A DNA stretch of 45,738 nucleotides from Bifidobacterium breve (GCA_945878865.1 CAMCUD010000032.1:1-45738); one strand, 5' to 3'; numbered from the stretch's first letter, positions 16,171 to 24,456 are shown. Numbers and translations are program-made. The notes: generated from the sequence alone by a model not told the origin.

Positions 16171-17052
16171 ATGCCCCGGCTGTACGTCCTTCTCGCCGCG
16201 ATCCTCTTCGGCACCACCGGCACCGCCCAGGCCCTCGGCCCGGACGCGAGCCCGGTCGCCGTCGGCGCCGCGCGGATCGTCGTCGGCGGCGCGCTGCTCG
16301 TGCTCGCCGCCAAGCTCGCGCGCGCGGCGTTTCCCTCCGACCGGCTGGGGATCGTCCCCATCGCCGTCGGCATCGCGATCTACCAGCTGTCGTTCTTCGC
16401 CGCGGTGGACCTCACAGGCGTCGCGGTCGGGACGGTCGTGGCGATCGGCACCGGTCCCGCGGTCGCCGGAGCGCTCGGCGCGCTGGTCAACGGCGAGCGG
16501 CTGAGCCGGCGCTGGGCGGTCGCGACGGCGCTGGCCGGCATCGGTGTCGCGCTGCTCGTCCTCGGCGGCACGGAGGACGCCGCGATCGACCCGCTCGGCA
16601 TCGTCCTCGCTGTGATCGCGGGAACCGGCTACGGCACGTACACCGTCATGTCGAAACGCCAGCTCGAGGCCGGCGCGTCACCGGAGGGCGTGATGGCCGC
16701 CGGGTTCGGCACGGCGGGCGTCATCCTCCTCCCGGTGCTCGTCCTCGCGGGCCCCGCCTTCCTCGCCGAACCGGGCGGCCTCGCGCTCGCGCTGTACCTC
16801 GGCGCGATCCCGACCGCGCTCGCCTACGTCCTCTTCGCCCGCGGGCTGCGCCACCTCTCCAGCGGCGAGACCGCGACGATCGTGCTCGCCGAGCCGGTCA
16901 CCGCGGCGTTGCTCGGGGTGACGGTGCTCGGGGAATCGCCGGGGTTCATCGGGTGGGTCGGCGCGGCGCTGGTCCTGGCGGGGCTCGCCGTGCTGGCGAT
17001 CCCGGGGCGCCGGCGGCCGGAGCCGACGACCGCGGACGTGGTGCCCGCATGA
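16171..17052 (+). CDS. EamA/DMT-family transporter
   Basis: A 293-aa inner-membrane protein with ten predicted helices in two EamA repeats: the first starts at LYVLLAAILFGTTGTAQAL, the second near GIVLAVIAGTGYGTYTV. Family members export amino acids, nucleosides or drugs; the substrate here is unknown. The ATG lies just 4 bp after a GntR-type operator, giving a very short leader. The GntR regulator gene and an RlmA-like methyltransferase gene follow in the same direction. A 9-bp inverted repeat lies between this gene and the GntR gene. Confidence 0.9.
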   Translation: MPRLYVLLAAILFGTTGTAQALGPDASPVAVGAARIVVGGALLVLAAKLARAAFPSDRLGIVPIAVGIAIYQLSFFAAVDLTGVAVGTVVAIGTGPAVAGALGALVNGERLSRRWAVATALAGIGVALLVLGGTEDAAIDPLGIVLAVIAGTGYGTYTVMSKRQLEAGASPEGVMAAGFGTAGVILLPVLVLAGPAFLAEPGGLALALYLGAIPTALAYVLFARGLRHLSSGETATIVLAEPVTAALLGVTVLGESPGFIGWVGAALVLAGLAVLAIPGRRRPEPTTADVVPA

Positions 17053-17054
17053 TG

Positions 17055-17086
17055 TGGAACGGCTCGTCCAGGGGCTCGCCGTTCCA
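17055..17086. repeat. Inverted repeat between DMT and GntR genes
   Basis: TGGAACGGC (17055-17063) and GCCGTTCCA (17078-17086) are perfect 9-bp arms around a 14-nt spacer, directly after the DMT stop and 8 bp before the GntR ribosome site. It could be an RNA hairpin lowering GntR expression or a second binding site, as TGGAAC also occurs in the upstream operator. Confidence 0.5.
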
Positions 17087-17104
17087 TGGCGCTGGAGGCA
17101 ACCG

Positions 17105-17749
17105 TTGACCGCGCCGACGCCTCTCCCGCGTGTGTCCGCTGTCGACGCGCTCGTCTCCGTCCTCCGCGACCGCATCCTCGACGGGGAACTCCCTGCCGGC
17201 GAGAGGCTCGTCGAGCGCGAGCTGACCGATCGGTACGACGTCGCCCGTCACACCCTGCGCGCCGCGCTGCGCGTGCTGGCCGGCGAGGGGCTCGTGCGCA
17301 TCGAGCCCAACCGCGGCGCGAGCGTCGCGCAGCTCGACATCGACGAGCTGCGAGAGCTGTTCGCGCTGCGCCTGGCGCTCGAGCGTGAGGCCGCGCACCT
17401 CGCACTGGAGCACCACGACGGCCGGCTGCCCGCGACCGTGCACGACGCCGCCGCCGAGCTCGCGCGGCTCGCGGCCAGCCGGCGCGCCGGGTGGGCTGAC
17501 GTCGCCGCCGCGCACAACGAGGTGCACCGCGAGATCGTCGTCGCAGGTGGCGCGCCGCGCATCACGCGGGCCTACGACGCGCTTGCCGGTGAGATGGCGC
17601 TGTTCACGATGCAGCTGCGCCCGGTGTGGACCCGCGATCGGCTCGGCCCCGACCACCTCGCACTCGTCGCCGCGCTGGAGGCCGACGGGCCGGACGTGCT
17701 GCGCGCGCACGTCGAGGAATCCCTGACGGCGCTGTCGTCCACGCCATGA
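17105..17749 (+). CDS. GntR-family regulator, FadR/FCD subfamily
   Basis: A 214-aa regulator with an N-terminal winged helix (LVERELTDRYDVARHTLRAA in the recognition region) and a C-terminal all-helical FCD ligand domain (LRELFALRLALEREAAHLAL, then HNEVHREIVVAGGAPRI). The start is TTG 17105: GGAGG at 17094-17098 is 6 bp upstream. GTG 17054 in the same frame would place coding sequence through the inverted repeat, and GTG 17132 lacks a ribosome site. It probably represses its own operon through the palindrome before the DMT gene. The effector is unknown. Its stop overlaps the methyltransferase start (ATGA). Confidence 0.88.
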   Translation: MTAPTPLPRVSAVDALVSVLRDRILDGELPAGERLVERELTDRYDVARHTLRAALRVLAGEGLVRIEPNRGASVAQLDIDELRELFALRLALEREAAHLALEHHDGRLPATVHDAAAELARLAASRRAGWADVAAAHNEVHREIVVAGGAPRITRAYDALAGEMALFTMQLRPVWTRDRLGPDHLALVAALEADGPDVLRAHVEESLTALSSTP

Positions 17750-18579
17750 GCGACGCACTCGTCACGGCGGCGCACCTGCTGCGCTGCCCGCACTGCGCCG
17801 CGACGCTCATCGTCGAGCCGTCCGTGGCCGTCTGCGCGGCCGGGCACCGCTTCGACCGCGCGCGGGGCGGTGGCGTCACCCTGCTCGCGCCCGGCGCGCA
17901 GCTGCCGCCCGGTGACGCGCCCGCCATGCTGGAGGCCCGCGACGCGTTCCTCGGCGCCGGGCACTACGGGCCGCTCACGGCCGCCCTCGCCGCCGCGGTT
18001 CCGGCCGCGACCTCGGTGCTCGTCGACGCGGGCGCGGGCACCGGTCAGCACACCGCCGGGGTTCTCGACGCGCATCCCGCGGCGCTCGGCATCGCGCTGG
18101 ACGCGTCCCGCGCAGCGACCCGCCGCGCGGCTCGTGCCCACGAGCGGCTGGCCGCGGTCGCGTGCGACATCACCGCTCCGTGGCCGGTCGCCGACGGCGC
18201 GGCCGGCGCGATCCTCAGCGTGTTCTCGCCGCGCCACCCCGAGGAGTTCGCCCGGGTGCTCGCGCCGGGCGGGACGCTCGTCATCGCGAGTGCCGCCGAC
18301 GACCATCTGCATGAAGCGCGCGAGCCGCTCGGGCTGCTCGGCGTGCAGCCGGAAAAGCGCGCGCGGCTGCACGCGCGCCTCGGCGACGCGTTCACCCCGG
18401 CCGCGCTCGAGCACGTCCGGTTCACCCTCGACCTCGACCACCGCGCGCTGCTCCAGCTCGCCGGGATGGGCCCGGCGGCGTTTCACTGGACCGCGGAGGA
18501 CCTTGCGGCCGGCGCCGCGGACCTGCCCTCGCCGTTCACCGTCACGGTCTCGGTGACGGTCGAGACGTTCACCCGCTGA
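17746..18579 (+). CDS. RlmA-like rRNA guanine-N1 methyltransferase
   Basis: A 277-aa protein with an N-terminal zinc site (Cys14, Cys17, Cys30, His34 in LLRCPHCAAT and CAAGHRFDRAR) and a SAM-binding domain (VLVDAGAGTGQHTAGVLD). This pair is typical of the RlmA(I)/RlmA(II) family, which methylates N1 of G745 or G748 in 23S rRNA; the RlmA(II) type (TlrB, MyrA) gives macrolide resistance. The sequence alone does not tell which position is modified. It is coupled to GntR by ATGA overlap, and overlaps the convergent TetR gene by 11 bp. Confidence 0.85.
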   Translation: MSDALVTAAHLLRCPHCAATLIVEPSVAVCAAGHRFDRARGGGVTLLAPGAQLPPGDAPAMLEARDAFLGAGHYGPLTAALAAAVPAATSVLVDAGAGTGQHTAGVLDAHPAALGIALDASRAATRRAARAHERLAAVACDITAPWPVADGAAGAILSVFSPRHPEEFARVLAPGGTLVIASAADDHLHEAREPLGLLGVQPEKRARLHARLGDAFTPAALEHVRFTLDLDHRALLQLAGMGPAAFHWTAEDLAAGAADLPSPFTVTVSVTVETFTR

Positions 18580-19165
18580 CGAGCCCGTCGAAGAGGCGCG
18601 GCAGCGTGTCGGCCGGGATTGACGGGTCGAGCATCCGCTGGACCGCGATGCCGATGCCGACGCCGAGCAGGGCGCGCACCATCTCGTCGGTCGGCAGGCT
18701 CGCTTTCAGGCCCGCGTCGGCGAGCTGCCGGTCGATGACCTCGCCAAGCGTGGCGTGCAGGACCTTGCGCCGCTCGGCCATCGCCGCGACGAGCTCCGGC
18801 TCCTCGGCGGCGGCGAGCGCGAACTCGAGTTCGAAACGCGGCCAGCCCGACGTCCCGACGATCCGGTCGGTCCACGCGCCGAGGATCTCCATCCGCTGCG
18901 CGAAGGTCCCGGCGTCGGTGAGGTGCTCGGCGAGATCGGCGAGGTGCGTGAGGCGGATGCGGTCCAGCGCGGCGAGGCCGAGCGCCGCCTTGTTGGCGAA
19001 GTTCGCGTAGAGCGCGCCGGTGGTGAGACCGGCCTGGCGGGCGACCGTGCCGACCGATGTCGCGGCGTACCCGTCGCGCAGGAACAGCTCGACCGCGGCG
19101 TCGGTGAGCGCGCGGACGTTGTCGGCTTGGCGCTCGGCGCGGGTACGAGGCGGGGAGACGGACAT
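18569..19165 (-). CDS. TetR-family repressor
   Basis: A 198-aa TetR regulator. The helix-turn-helix is at residues about 30-60 (VGTVARQAGLTTGALYANFA). The C-terminal half is helical and of ordinary length (ending IPADTLPRLFDGLVSG). It is divergent from the Acr1-like SDR and acyl-CoA synthetase genes across 50 bp that contain a clean palindrome, so it very likely represses that lipid operon, probably relieved by an acyl-CoA or lipophilic ligand. The ligand is inferred from context only. Confidence 0.9.
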   Translation of the reverse strand: MSVSPPRTRAERQADNVRALTDAAVELFLRDGYAATSVGTVARQAGLTTGALYANFANKAALGLAALDRIRLTHLADLAEHLTDAGTFAQRMEILGAWTDRIVGTSGWPRFELEFALAAAEEPELVAAMAERRKVLHATLGEVIDRQLADAGLKASLPTDEMVRALLGVGIGIAVQRMLDPSIPADTLPRLFDGLVSG

Positions 19166-19194
19166 CTGGGTCGCTATGCAACACTATCCGCGCT

Positions 19195-19213
19195 CAGATA
19201 ACGTCGTTATTTG
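19195..19213. promoter_or_regulatory. Palindrome between TetR and SDR genes, likely operator
   Basis: CAGATAACGTCGTTATTTG: arms ATAACG/CGTTAT around one T are perfect and the outer C-A/T-G pairs also match. It ends 2 bp before the SDR ATG (19216) and 30 bp from the TetR ATG. Confidence 0.6.
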
Positions 19214-19215
19214 AA

Positions 19216-20079
19216 ATGCCCCGCTCGCTCACCCACCGCCTTGCGACCTCCCCGTGGGTCGTCGCCGCCGTCAACGGCCGCCCCCGCACGGGCGATGCCG
19301 AGCTGCGCGCCGCCGTCACGGGCAGGACCGTCCTCGTGACCGGCGCGTCCTTCGGCATCGGCGAGGCGACCGCACGGCAGCTCGCCGAGGCCGGCGCGAA
19401 GGTGCTGCTCGTCGCGCGCACCGCCGACCGGCTGCACGAACTCGCCGCCGAGCTCGGCGCGCACCCGTATCCCTGCGACCTCACCGACTACGACGCCGCC
19501 GCCGACCTCGCCGGCCGGATCCTCTACGAGCACGGCCCGCCCGACGTCCTGCTCAACAACGCGGGGAAGTCGATCCGCCGTTCCGTCGCTGACGCCGCCG
19601 AGCGCTTCCACGACTATGAGCGGACCATCGCGATCAATTACCTCGCACCGGTGCGCCTCAGCTTGGCGCTGCTGCCCGCGATGCGCGAGCGCGGCTCCGG
19701 CCACCTCGTGAACCTCTCGACGAGCGGCGTCCGCGGTCTGCCCGCGGCCCCAGGCTGGTCGGCCTACCAGGCGTCGAAGGCCGCATTCGACGTGTGGTCG
19801 CGCAGCGTGGCGCAGGAAGTCCGCGCGGACGGGATCGCATCGACCAGCATCTACATGGGCCTGGTGAAGACGCGCATGAGCGCGCCGAACTTCCGCTCGA
19901 CGCCCGGGCTCACCCCCGAGCAGGCGGGCGCGCTCGTATGCGACGCGATCGTGCGCCGTCCGCGGACCGCCGGGCCACCGTGGGTGCCGATCGCCGACGT
20001 CTTCGCCAACGGGCTGATGCGCGGCACGAGCGAGAAGGTCCTCACCCGCGCGTTCCTTCGGCGGGAGCTCTCACGGTGA
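19216..20079 (+). CDS. SDR-family reductase, Acr1-like (fatty acyl-CoA reductase type)
   Basis: A 287-aa short-chain dehydrogenase. The NAD(P) motif is TGASFGIG (residues 42-49), NNAG lies at about 114-117, and the catalytic Tyr184-x3-Lys188 is in SAYQASKAA. The stretch NNAGKSIRRS through AERFHDYERT and IAINYLAPVRL, and the later SIYMGLVKTRM and LTPEQAGALV, resemble Acinetobacter Acr1, which reduces fatty acyl-CoA to aldehyde. The next gene is an acyl-CoA synthetase, overlapping by GTGA, which would supply the substrate. Regulation is probably by the divergent TetR. A paralogue lies at 23551-24456. Confidence 0.85.
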   Translation: MPRSLTHRLATSPWVVAAVNGRPRTGDAELRAAVTGRTVLVTGASFGIGEATARQLAEAGAKVLLVARTADRLHELAAELGAHPYPCDLTDYDAAADLAGRILYEHGPPDVLLNNAGKSIRRSVADAAERFHDYERTIAINYLAPVRLSLALLPAMRERGSGHLVNLSTSGVRGLPAAPGWSAYQASKAAFDVWSRSVAQEVRADGIASTSIYMGLVKTRMSAPNFRSTPGLTPEQAGALVCDAIVRRPRTAGPPWVPIADVFANGLMRGTSEKVLTRAFLRRELSR

Positions 20080-21614
20080 GCGCCCGGCCGGCGCTCGGCG
20101 CTCTCGGTGCGCTCACGCAGGCGGGCGTGATCCGGCCGCTGTCGCCGCGCGTGCTGCGCCGGGTCATCGCCGCGCGCCGGCACCTCGGGGAATCGTCGGC
20201 CGCCCTGGCGGCGATGAGCGCGGCACGCTGGCCACACCGGGTCGCGATCATCGACGACGACGGCGCGATCACCTATGCGCAGTTGCACCGGCGGGTGGCG
20301 GCGGTGGCCTCCGCGCTCGAGGGCGCCGGGTCGATCGCCGTGATGGGCCGCAACCACCGCGGCGTGGTCGAGGCGGCGCTTGCCGCCGGGCGGTTGGGCG
20401 CAGATCTGCTCCTGCTGAACACGGACTTCGCCGGACCGCAGCTCGCCGACGTCCTCGCACGCGAGCGGCCGGACGTTCTCGTCATCGACCGCGAGTTCCT
20501 CCCGGCCCTCGGCGACGCCGCGCCGGCGCGCGTGGTCACCGACGAGGAACTTGAGGCGCTGGCACGCGCTCCGCTCACCGGCCCGCCGCCGCGCCCGGCG
20601 CGGCTGAGCCGGCTGACGATCCTGACCTCCGGCACGACCGGTCGGCCGAAGGGCGCGCAGCGGACGGTCGGGGTCTCGGCGATGCTCGGGGTCGTCGCGA
20701 GCGTCGTGCATCGCCTGGGCCTGCGGTCGGGCGAGCCGATGTACGTCGCGGTCCCGCAATTCCACGGCTACGGGTTCGCACTGTCGATCCTCGCAATCCT
20801 GCTCGGCAGCCCGCTCGTGCTGCGCCGCCGGTTCGACCCGGAGGACACCGCCGCGCTGGTCCGCGAGCACCGCGTCGCGTTCCTCGCGCTCGTTCCGGTC
20901 ATGCTCAAGCGGCTGCTCGACCTGCCGCCCCGCCGGCTCGACCGGACGCACCTGCGCGCGGTGCTCAGCGGCGCGGCGCCGCTGGACCCGGCGCTCGCCC
21001 GCCGTGCGCTGGAGGCGTGGGGCCCGGTGCTGTGCAACGGCTACGGCTCGAGCGAGGCGGGCATCGCGACGATCGCCACCCCGGCCGACCTCTTCGCCGA
21101 CCCGGCGAGCGTCGGCCGCCCGGTGCTCGGCACGCGTGTACGCGTGACCGACGACGGCCGCGTGTTCGTCGGCGGCGGGATGGTCTTCACCGGCTACACC
21201 GGCGGCGACGACGCCGGCCGCAGCGACGAGCGGCTCGACGGCCTCGTCGCGACCGGCGACATCGGTCATGTCAACGACGCGGGCTGCCTCGTCATCGACG
21301 GCCGCGCCGACGACATGATCGTCTCCGGCGGCGAGAACGTGTATCCGCAGGAGGTCGAGGACGTCCTCCACGAGCACCCGGAGATCGACGACGTCGCGGT
21401 GCTCGCCGTGGCCGACGACGAGTTCGGCGAGCGGCTGGCCTGCTGGGTCGTGCGCGCGGGCGCCACCGCGCTGGATGACGACGCGGTGCGCGCGTTCGTC
21501 CGCGAGCGGCTTGCGCGGTACAAGGTGCCGCGCGACGTGACGTTCGTCGACGAGATCCCGCGCAGCGCGACAGGCAAGGTGGCGCGGCGGGCGCTGCGCG
21601 GCGGCGGCGCCTGA
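20076..21614 (+). CDS. Acyl-CoA synthetase (AMP-dependent ligase family)
   Basis: A 512-aa ANL-family ligase of normal length. Motifs in order: P-loop-like LTSGTTGRPKGAQR, the adenylate-binding GYGSSEAG, ATGDIGHVN, the hinge region RADDMIVSGGENVYPQEVE, and the C-terminal catalytic lysine in PRSATGKVARRALR. It would activate a carboxylic acid, probably a fatty acid given the neighbours, to acyl-AMP and then acyl-CoA. GTG 20076 overlaps the SDR stop (GTGA) and GGAG lies 9 bp upstream, so the two genes are translationally coupled. The chain length preference cannot be seen. Confidence 0.93.
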   Translation: MSARPALGALGALTQAGVIRPLSPRVLRRVIAARRHLGESSAALAAMSAARWPHRVAIIDDDGAITYAQLHRRVAAVASALEGAGSIAVMGRNHRGVVEAALAAGRLGADLLLLNTDFAGPQLADVLARERPDVLVIDREFLPALGDAAPARVVTDEELEALARAPLTGPPPRPARLSRLTILTSGTTGRPKGAQRTVGVSAMLGVVASVVHRLGLRSGEPMYVAVPQFHGYGFALSILAILLGSPLVLRRRFDPEDTAALVREHRVAFLALVPVMLKRLLDLPPRRLDRTHLRAVLSGAAPLDPALARRALEAWGPVLCNGYGSSEAGIATIATPADLFADPASVGRPVLGTRVRVTDDGRVFVGGGMVFTGYTGGDDAGRSDERLDGLVATGDIGHVNDAGCLVIDGRADDMIVSGGENVYPQEVEDVLHEHPEIDDVAVLAVADDEFGERLACWVVRAGATALDDDAVRAFVRERLARYKVPRDVTFVDEIPRSATGKVARRALRGGGA

Positions 21615-21616
21615 CC

Positions 21617-22459
21617 CTAGACCTGCTGTGCGCCGATCACGCCGAGCAACTGCAGCTTGTCGTAGCTCTCAGTTCCAGGCGCCGCGGTGTAGACGAGCAA
21701 GAGGTGCGACTGGTCGGGATCGACCAGCGTCTGGCAGGTGAGCTCGATGCGGCCGACCTCGGGATGCAGGAAGCGCTTGACCGGACCAGGCCGCACGCCG
21801 ACTTCGTGGCTCGCCCACAATGCCGCGAACTCCTCACTCTCGGCCCGGAGCAACTCGACGTACCGGGCCGCCCGCGAGCCGGGGCCGCGCCGCGCGACCA
21901 CCTCCCTGAGCCCCGCCGCGTAGACGCGCGAGAGCAGCGCGTGGTCCTCGGGGGCGTAGCGCTCGCGCGCGGCCGAGGACGTGAACCAGCGGTAGCCCAG
22001 GCTGCGCTCCGGGCCGGTGTACCGGGTCGTGTCGCCCGTGAGCGCGACGCCGACGGGCGTCTGGCGCAGCGTCTCCCCGAGCTCCGTGACGACCTCCGCC
22101 GGCGTGTCGGCGAGACGATCGAGGATCCGCAGAAGCCCTGGACTGATGTGATCTCCGAGCATCTCGCGTGTCGGCGGCTGATGCCCGGCGAGCAGGAAGA
22201 GGTGGTCGCGCTCGGCGAGCGACAGGTGCAGGCCCTGCGCGATCGACGCGATCATCTGCTCCGAGGGCTGGGGTCCGCGCTCGCGCTCCAGGCGCGCGTA
22301 GTAGTCGGTCGACATGTGGCACAGCGCCGCGACCTCCTCGCGGCGCAGGCCGCGGGTCCTCCGGCGCTGGCCGCGGGGCAGCCCGACATCCTCAGGCTGC
22401 AACGCCTCACGCCGCCGGCGCAGGAATGTCGCCAATGCCGCCCGATCGATCGCCGCCAT
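21617..22459 (-). CDS. XRE-family regulator with MmyB-like ligand domain
   Basis: A 280-aa regulator. The N-terminal helix-turn-helix (residues about 10-85) carries the conserved GLRREEVAALCHMSTDYYAR and LERERGPQPS. The C-terminal MmyB-type PAS-like domain (residues about 105-275) includes GYRWFTSSAARERYAPEDH (19 residues) and ELLRAESEEFAALWASHEV. Members often bind fatty acids or other small ligands and control an adjacent SDR or oxidoreductase gene. It is divergent from an SDR gene across about 108 bp that hold a symmetric repeat. I start at ATG 22459; longer in-frame sequence is antisense to the SDR. Confidence 0.93.
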   Translation of the reverse strand: MAAIDRAALATFLRRRREALQPEDVGLPRGQRRRTRGLRREEVAALCHMSTDYYARLERERGPQPSEQMIASIAQGLHLSLAERDHLFLLAGHQPPTREMLGDHISPGLLRILDRLADTPAEVVTELGETLRQTPVGVALTGDTTRYTGPERSLGYRWFTSSAARERYAPEDHALLSRVYAAGLREVVARRGPGSRAARYVELLRAESEEFAALWASHEVGVRPGPVKRFLHPEVGRIELTCQTLVDPDQSHLLLVYTAAPGTESYDKLQLLGVIGAQQV

Positions 22460-22487
22460 GCCGGAGGTTGTACCGCGAGCGCGACGC

Positions 22488-22518
22488 CGTATCCACGGAT
22501 CGACAGTCCCTGGATACG
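22488..22518. promoter_or_regulatory. Spaced inverted repeat, likely XRE/MmyB-type operator
   Basis: CGTATCCA (22488-22495) and TGGATACG (22511-22518) are perfect 8-bp arms, 23 bp from arm start to arm start, about two helical turns. They lie in the divergent region 29 bp from the regulator ATG and 50 bp from the SDR ATG. Confidence 0.6.
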
Positions 22519-22567
22519 ACGGCGCGACCGGACGATGGTGAAGGGACACCACGAAGGAGATCGCCCC

Positions 22568-23512
22568 ATGCCACGCGTCCACGACATCCCCGTCCCCGAC
22601 CTGCACGGCAAGCGCGCCGTCGTCACCGGGGCCAGCGACGGGATCGGGCTCAGGCTCGCCACCCACCTGGCCGCCGCGGGCGCCGAGGTCATCCTGCCCG
22701 TCCGCGACACGCGCAAGGGGGAGGCCGCGGTCGCGCAGATCCAGGCGGCGGCTCCCGGCGGTCGCTGTGTCCTGCAGCCCCTCGACCTGTCGTCGCTCGC
22801 GTCGATCGCGGCGCTGAGCGAAACGCTCATCGACGAAGGGGTGCCCGTCCACCTGCTGGTCAACAACGCCGGTGTCATGACGCCGCCCAACCGCCAGGCC
22901 ACGGCCGACGGCTTCGAACTGCAGTTCGGCACCAACCACCTCGGACACGTCGCGCTCGTGCTCGGCCTCCTCCCGCTGCTGCGTGAAGGTCGCGCACGCG
23001 TGACGTCGCAGATCAGCATCGCGGCGAAGCGCCACGCCATCAACTGGGATGACCTCAACTGGGAGCGGTCGTACCACCCGATGCGCGCCTACAGCCAGTC
23101 GAAGATCGCGCTGGGCCTGTTCGGCCTGGAGCTCAATCGCCGAAGCGCCGCGGAAGGCTGGGGAATCACGAGCAACCTCGCGCACCCGGGCGTCGCGCCC
23201 ACGAGCCTGCTCGCGGCCCGCCCCGAACTCGGGCGAGCGGAGGATACGCGCGAGGTGCGGCTCATCCGGACGCTATCGAGACGGGGGATCCTCGTCGGGA
23301 CGCCCGAGACCGCGCAGCAGCCGGCGCTCTTCGCAGCGACGTCGCCCGAGGCCGAGGGCGGCGCGCTCTACGGCCCGCACGGGCTCGGGCACCTCGCGGG
23401 GCGGCCGGCCCGGCAGAAGCTGTACAGCCGCCTTCGCGGCACAGAGGAGGCCGAGCGGGTCTGGCAGGTGTCCGAGGAGCTCGTCAGCAGCCGGCTCGTC
23501 GCACCGGCGTGA
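22568..23512 (+). CDS. SDR-family oxidoreductase, retinol-dehydrogenase/WWOX-like
   Basis: A 314-aa short-chain dehydrogenase. The nucleotide motif is TGASDGIG, the NNAGVM motif follows, and the catalytic tetrad contains Tyr-x3-Lys (MRAYSQSKIAL). The order of motifs and the DLSSLASIAAL segment match the retinol dehydrogenase/WWOX-like subfamily, in which many bacterial members have unknown substrates. AAGGAG at 22553-22558 lies 9 bp before the ATG. The divergent XRE/MmyB regulator probably controls it. It is distinct from the two Acr1-like SDRs nearby. Confidence 0.9.
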   Translation: MPRVHDIPVPDLHGKRAVVTGASDGIGLRLATHLAAAGAEVILPVRDTRKGEAAVAQIQAAAPGGRCVLQPLDLSSLASIAALSETLIDEGVPVHLLVNNAGVMTPPNRQATADGFELQFGTNHLGHVALVLGLLPLLREGRARVTSQISIAAKRHAINWDDLNWERSYHPMRAYSQSKIALGLFGLELNRRSAAEGWGITSNLAHPGVAPTSLLAARPELGRAEDTREVRLIRTLSRRGILVGTPETAQQPALFAATSPEAEGGALYGPHGLGHLAGRPARQKLYSRLRGTEEAERVWQVSEELVSSRLVAPA

Positions 23513-23550
23513 TCCTTGCGGGCCGCGGGTCTGCGATCCTGCCGCCCACC

Positions 23551-24456
23551 ATGCCGCTCGTACCGTCTCGCCGCACGATCACCTCGATCCCCGACCGCGT
23601 CGCGCGCCTCGTCACGCACGGGCACGTCCGCGTCTCCGACGAAGAGCTCCGGCGATCCGTCGAGGGGCGAGTCGTGCTGGTGACCGGCGCGTCGTACGGG
23701 ATCGGGGAAGCGACCGCCAAGCGCCTCGTCGACGCGGGCGCCACGACGATCCTCGTCGCCCGCACCGCCGAGCGGCTGCAGGAGGTCGCCGCCGACCTCG
23801 GTCCCGGCGCCCGCGCCTACCCGTGCGACCTCACGGACTTTGACGCCGTCGGCGCGCTCGCCGAGCAGGTCCTCGCCGACCATGGCGCGCCCGACGTCAT
23901 CGTCAACAACGCGGGCAAGTCAATCCACCGCTCGATCGCCGCGTCGGCCGAGCGCTTCCACGACTTCCAGCGCACGATCGACATCAACTACCTCGCGCCG
24001 GTGCGGCTGACGATCGCGCTGCTGCCCGCGATGCGCGAGCGCGGCTCGGGCCACCTCGTCAACACGTCGACGTGGGGCGTCTACGGCATGCCGATCGCGC
24101 CCGGCTGGTCCGCGTACCTCGCGTCGAAGGCCGCGTTCGACACGTGGGTGCGGTGCGTCGCGCAGGAGATCCGTGGCGACGGGCTGACCGCGACGACGGT
24201 CCACATGGGGCTCGTCCGCACCCGGATGGCGTCGTCGGCCGTGACCCAGGGGATGCCGGCGATGACGCCCGACGAGGCCGCGCACATCATGTGCCACGCG
24301 ATCGTCAAGCGCCCGCGGCTCGCCGGCCCGTGGTGGGCGGGACCGGCGGACCTCATCTCCAACCAGGTGTTCCGCGGCCCCACCGAGGCGCTGCACAGCC
24401 GGCTCTTCACCGAGAGCGAGAAGCGCGGCTGGGGGATGGGCGGCTACCCGGGCTGA
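23551..24456 (+). CDS. SDR-family reductase, Acr1-like paralogue
   Basis: A 301-aa SDR closely similar to the one at 19216-20079: both share NNAGKSI, AERFHD, INYLAPVRL, LLPAMRERGSGHLVN and PGWSAY. Here the nucleotide motif is TGASYGIG (45-52), and Tyr189/Lys193 are catalytic. It too has the Acr1-like C-terminal block (TPDEAAHIMCHAIVKRPR). It follows the other SDR by 38 bp in the same direction. It ends in a 13-bp overlap with the convergent esterase gene. I begin at ATG 23551; the earlier in-frame ATG 23509 is inside the previous gene. Confidence 0.87.
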   Translation: MPLVPSRRTITSIPDRVARLVTHGHVRVSDEELRRSVEGRVVLVTGASYGIGEATAKRLVDAGATTILVARTAERLQEVAADLGPGARAYPCDLTDFDAVGALAEQVLADHGAPDVIVNNAGKSIHRSIAASAERFHDFQRTIDINYLAPVRLTIALLPAMRERGSGHLVNTSTWGVYGMPIAPGWSAYLASKAAFDTWVRCVAQEIRGDGLTATTVHMGLVRTRMASSAVTQGMPAMTPDEAAHIMCHAIVKRPRLAGPWWAGPADLISNQVFRGPTEALHSRLFTESEKRGWGMGGYPG

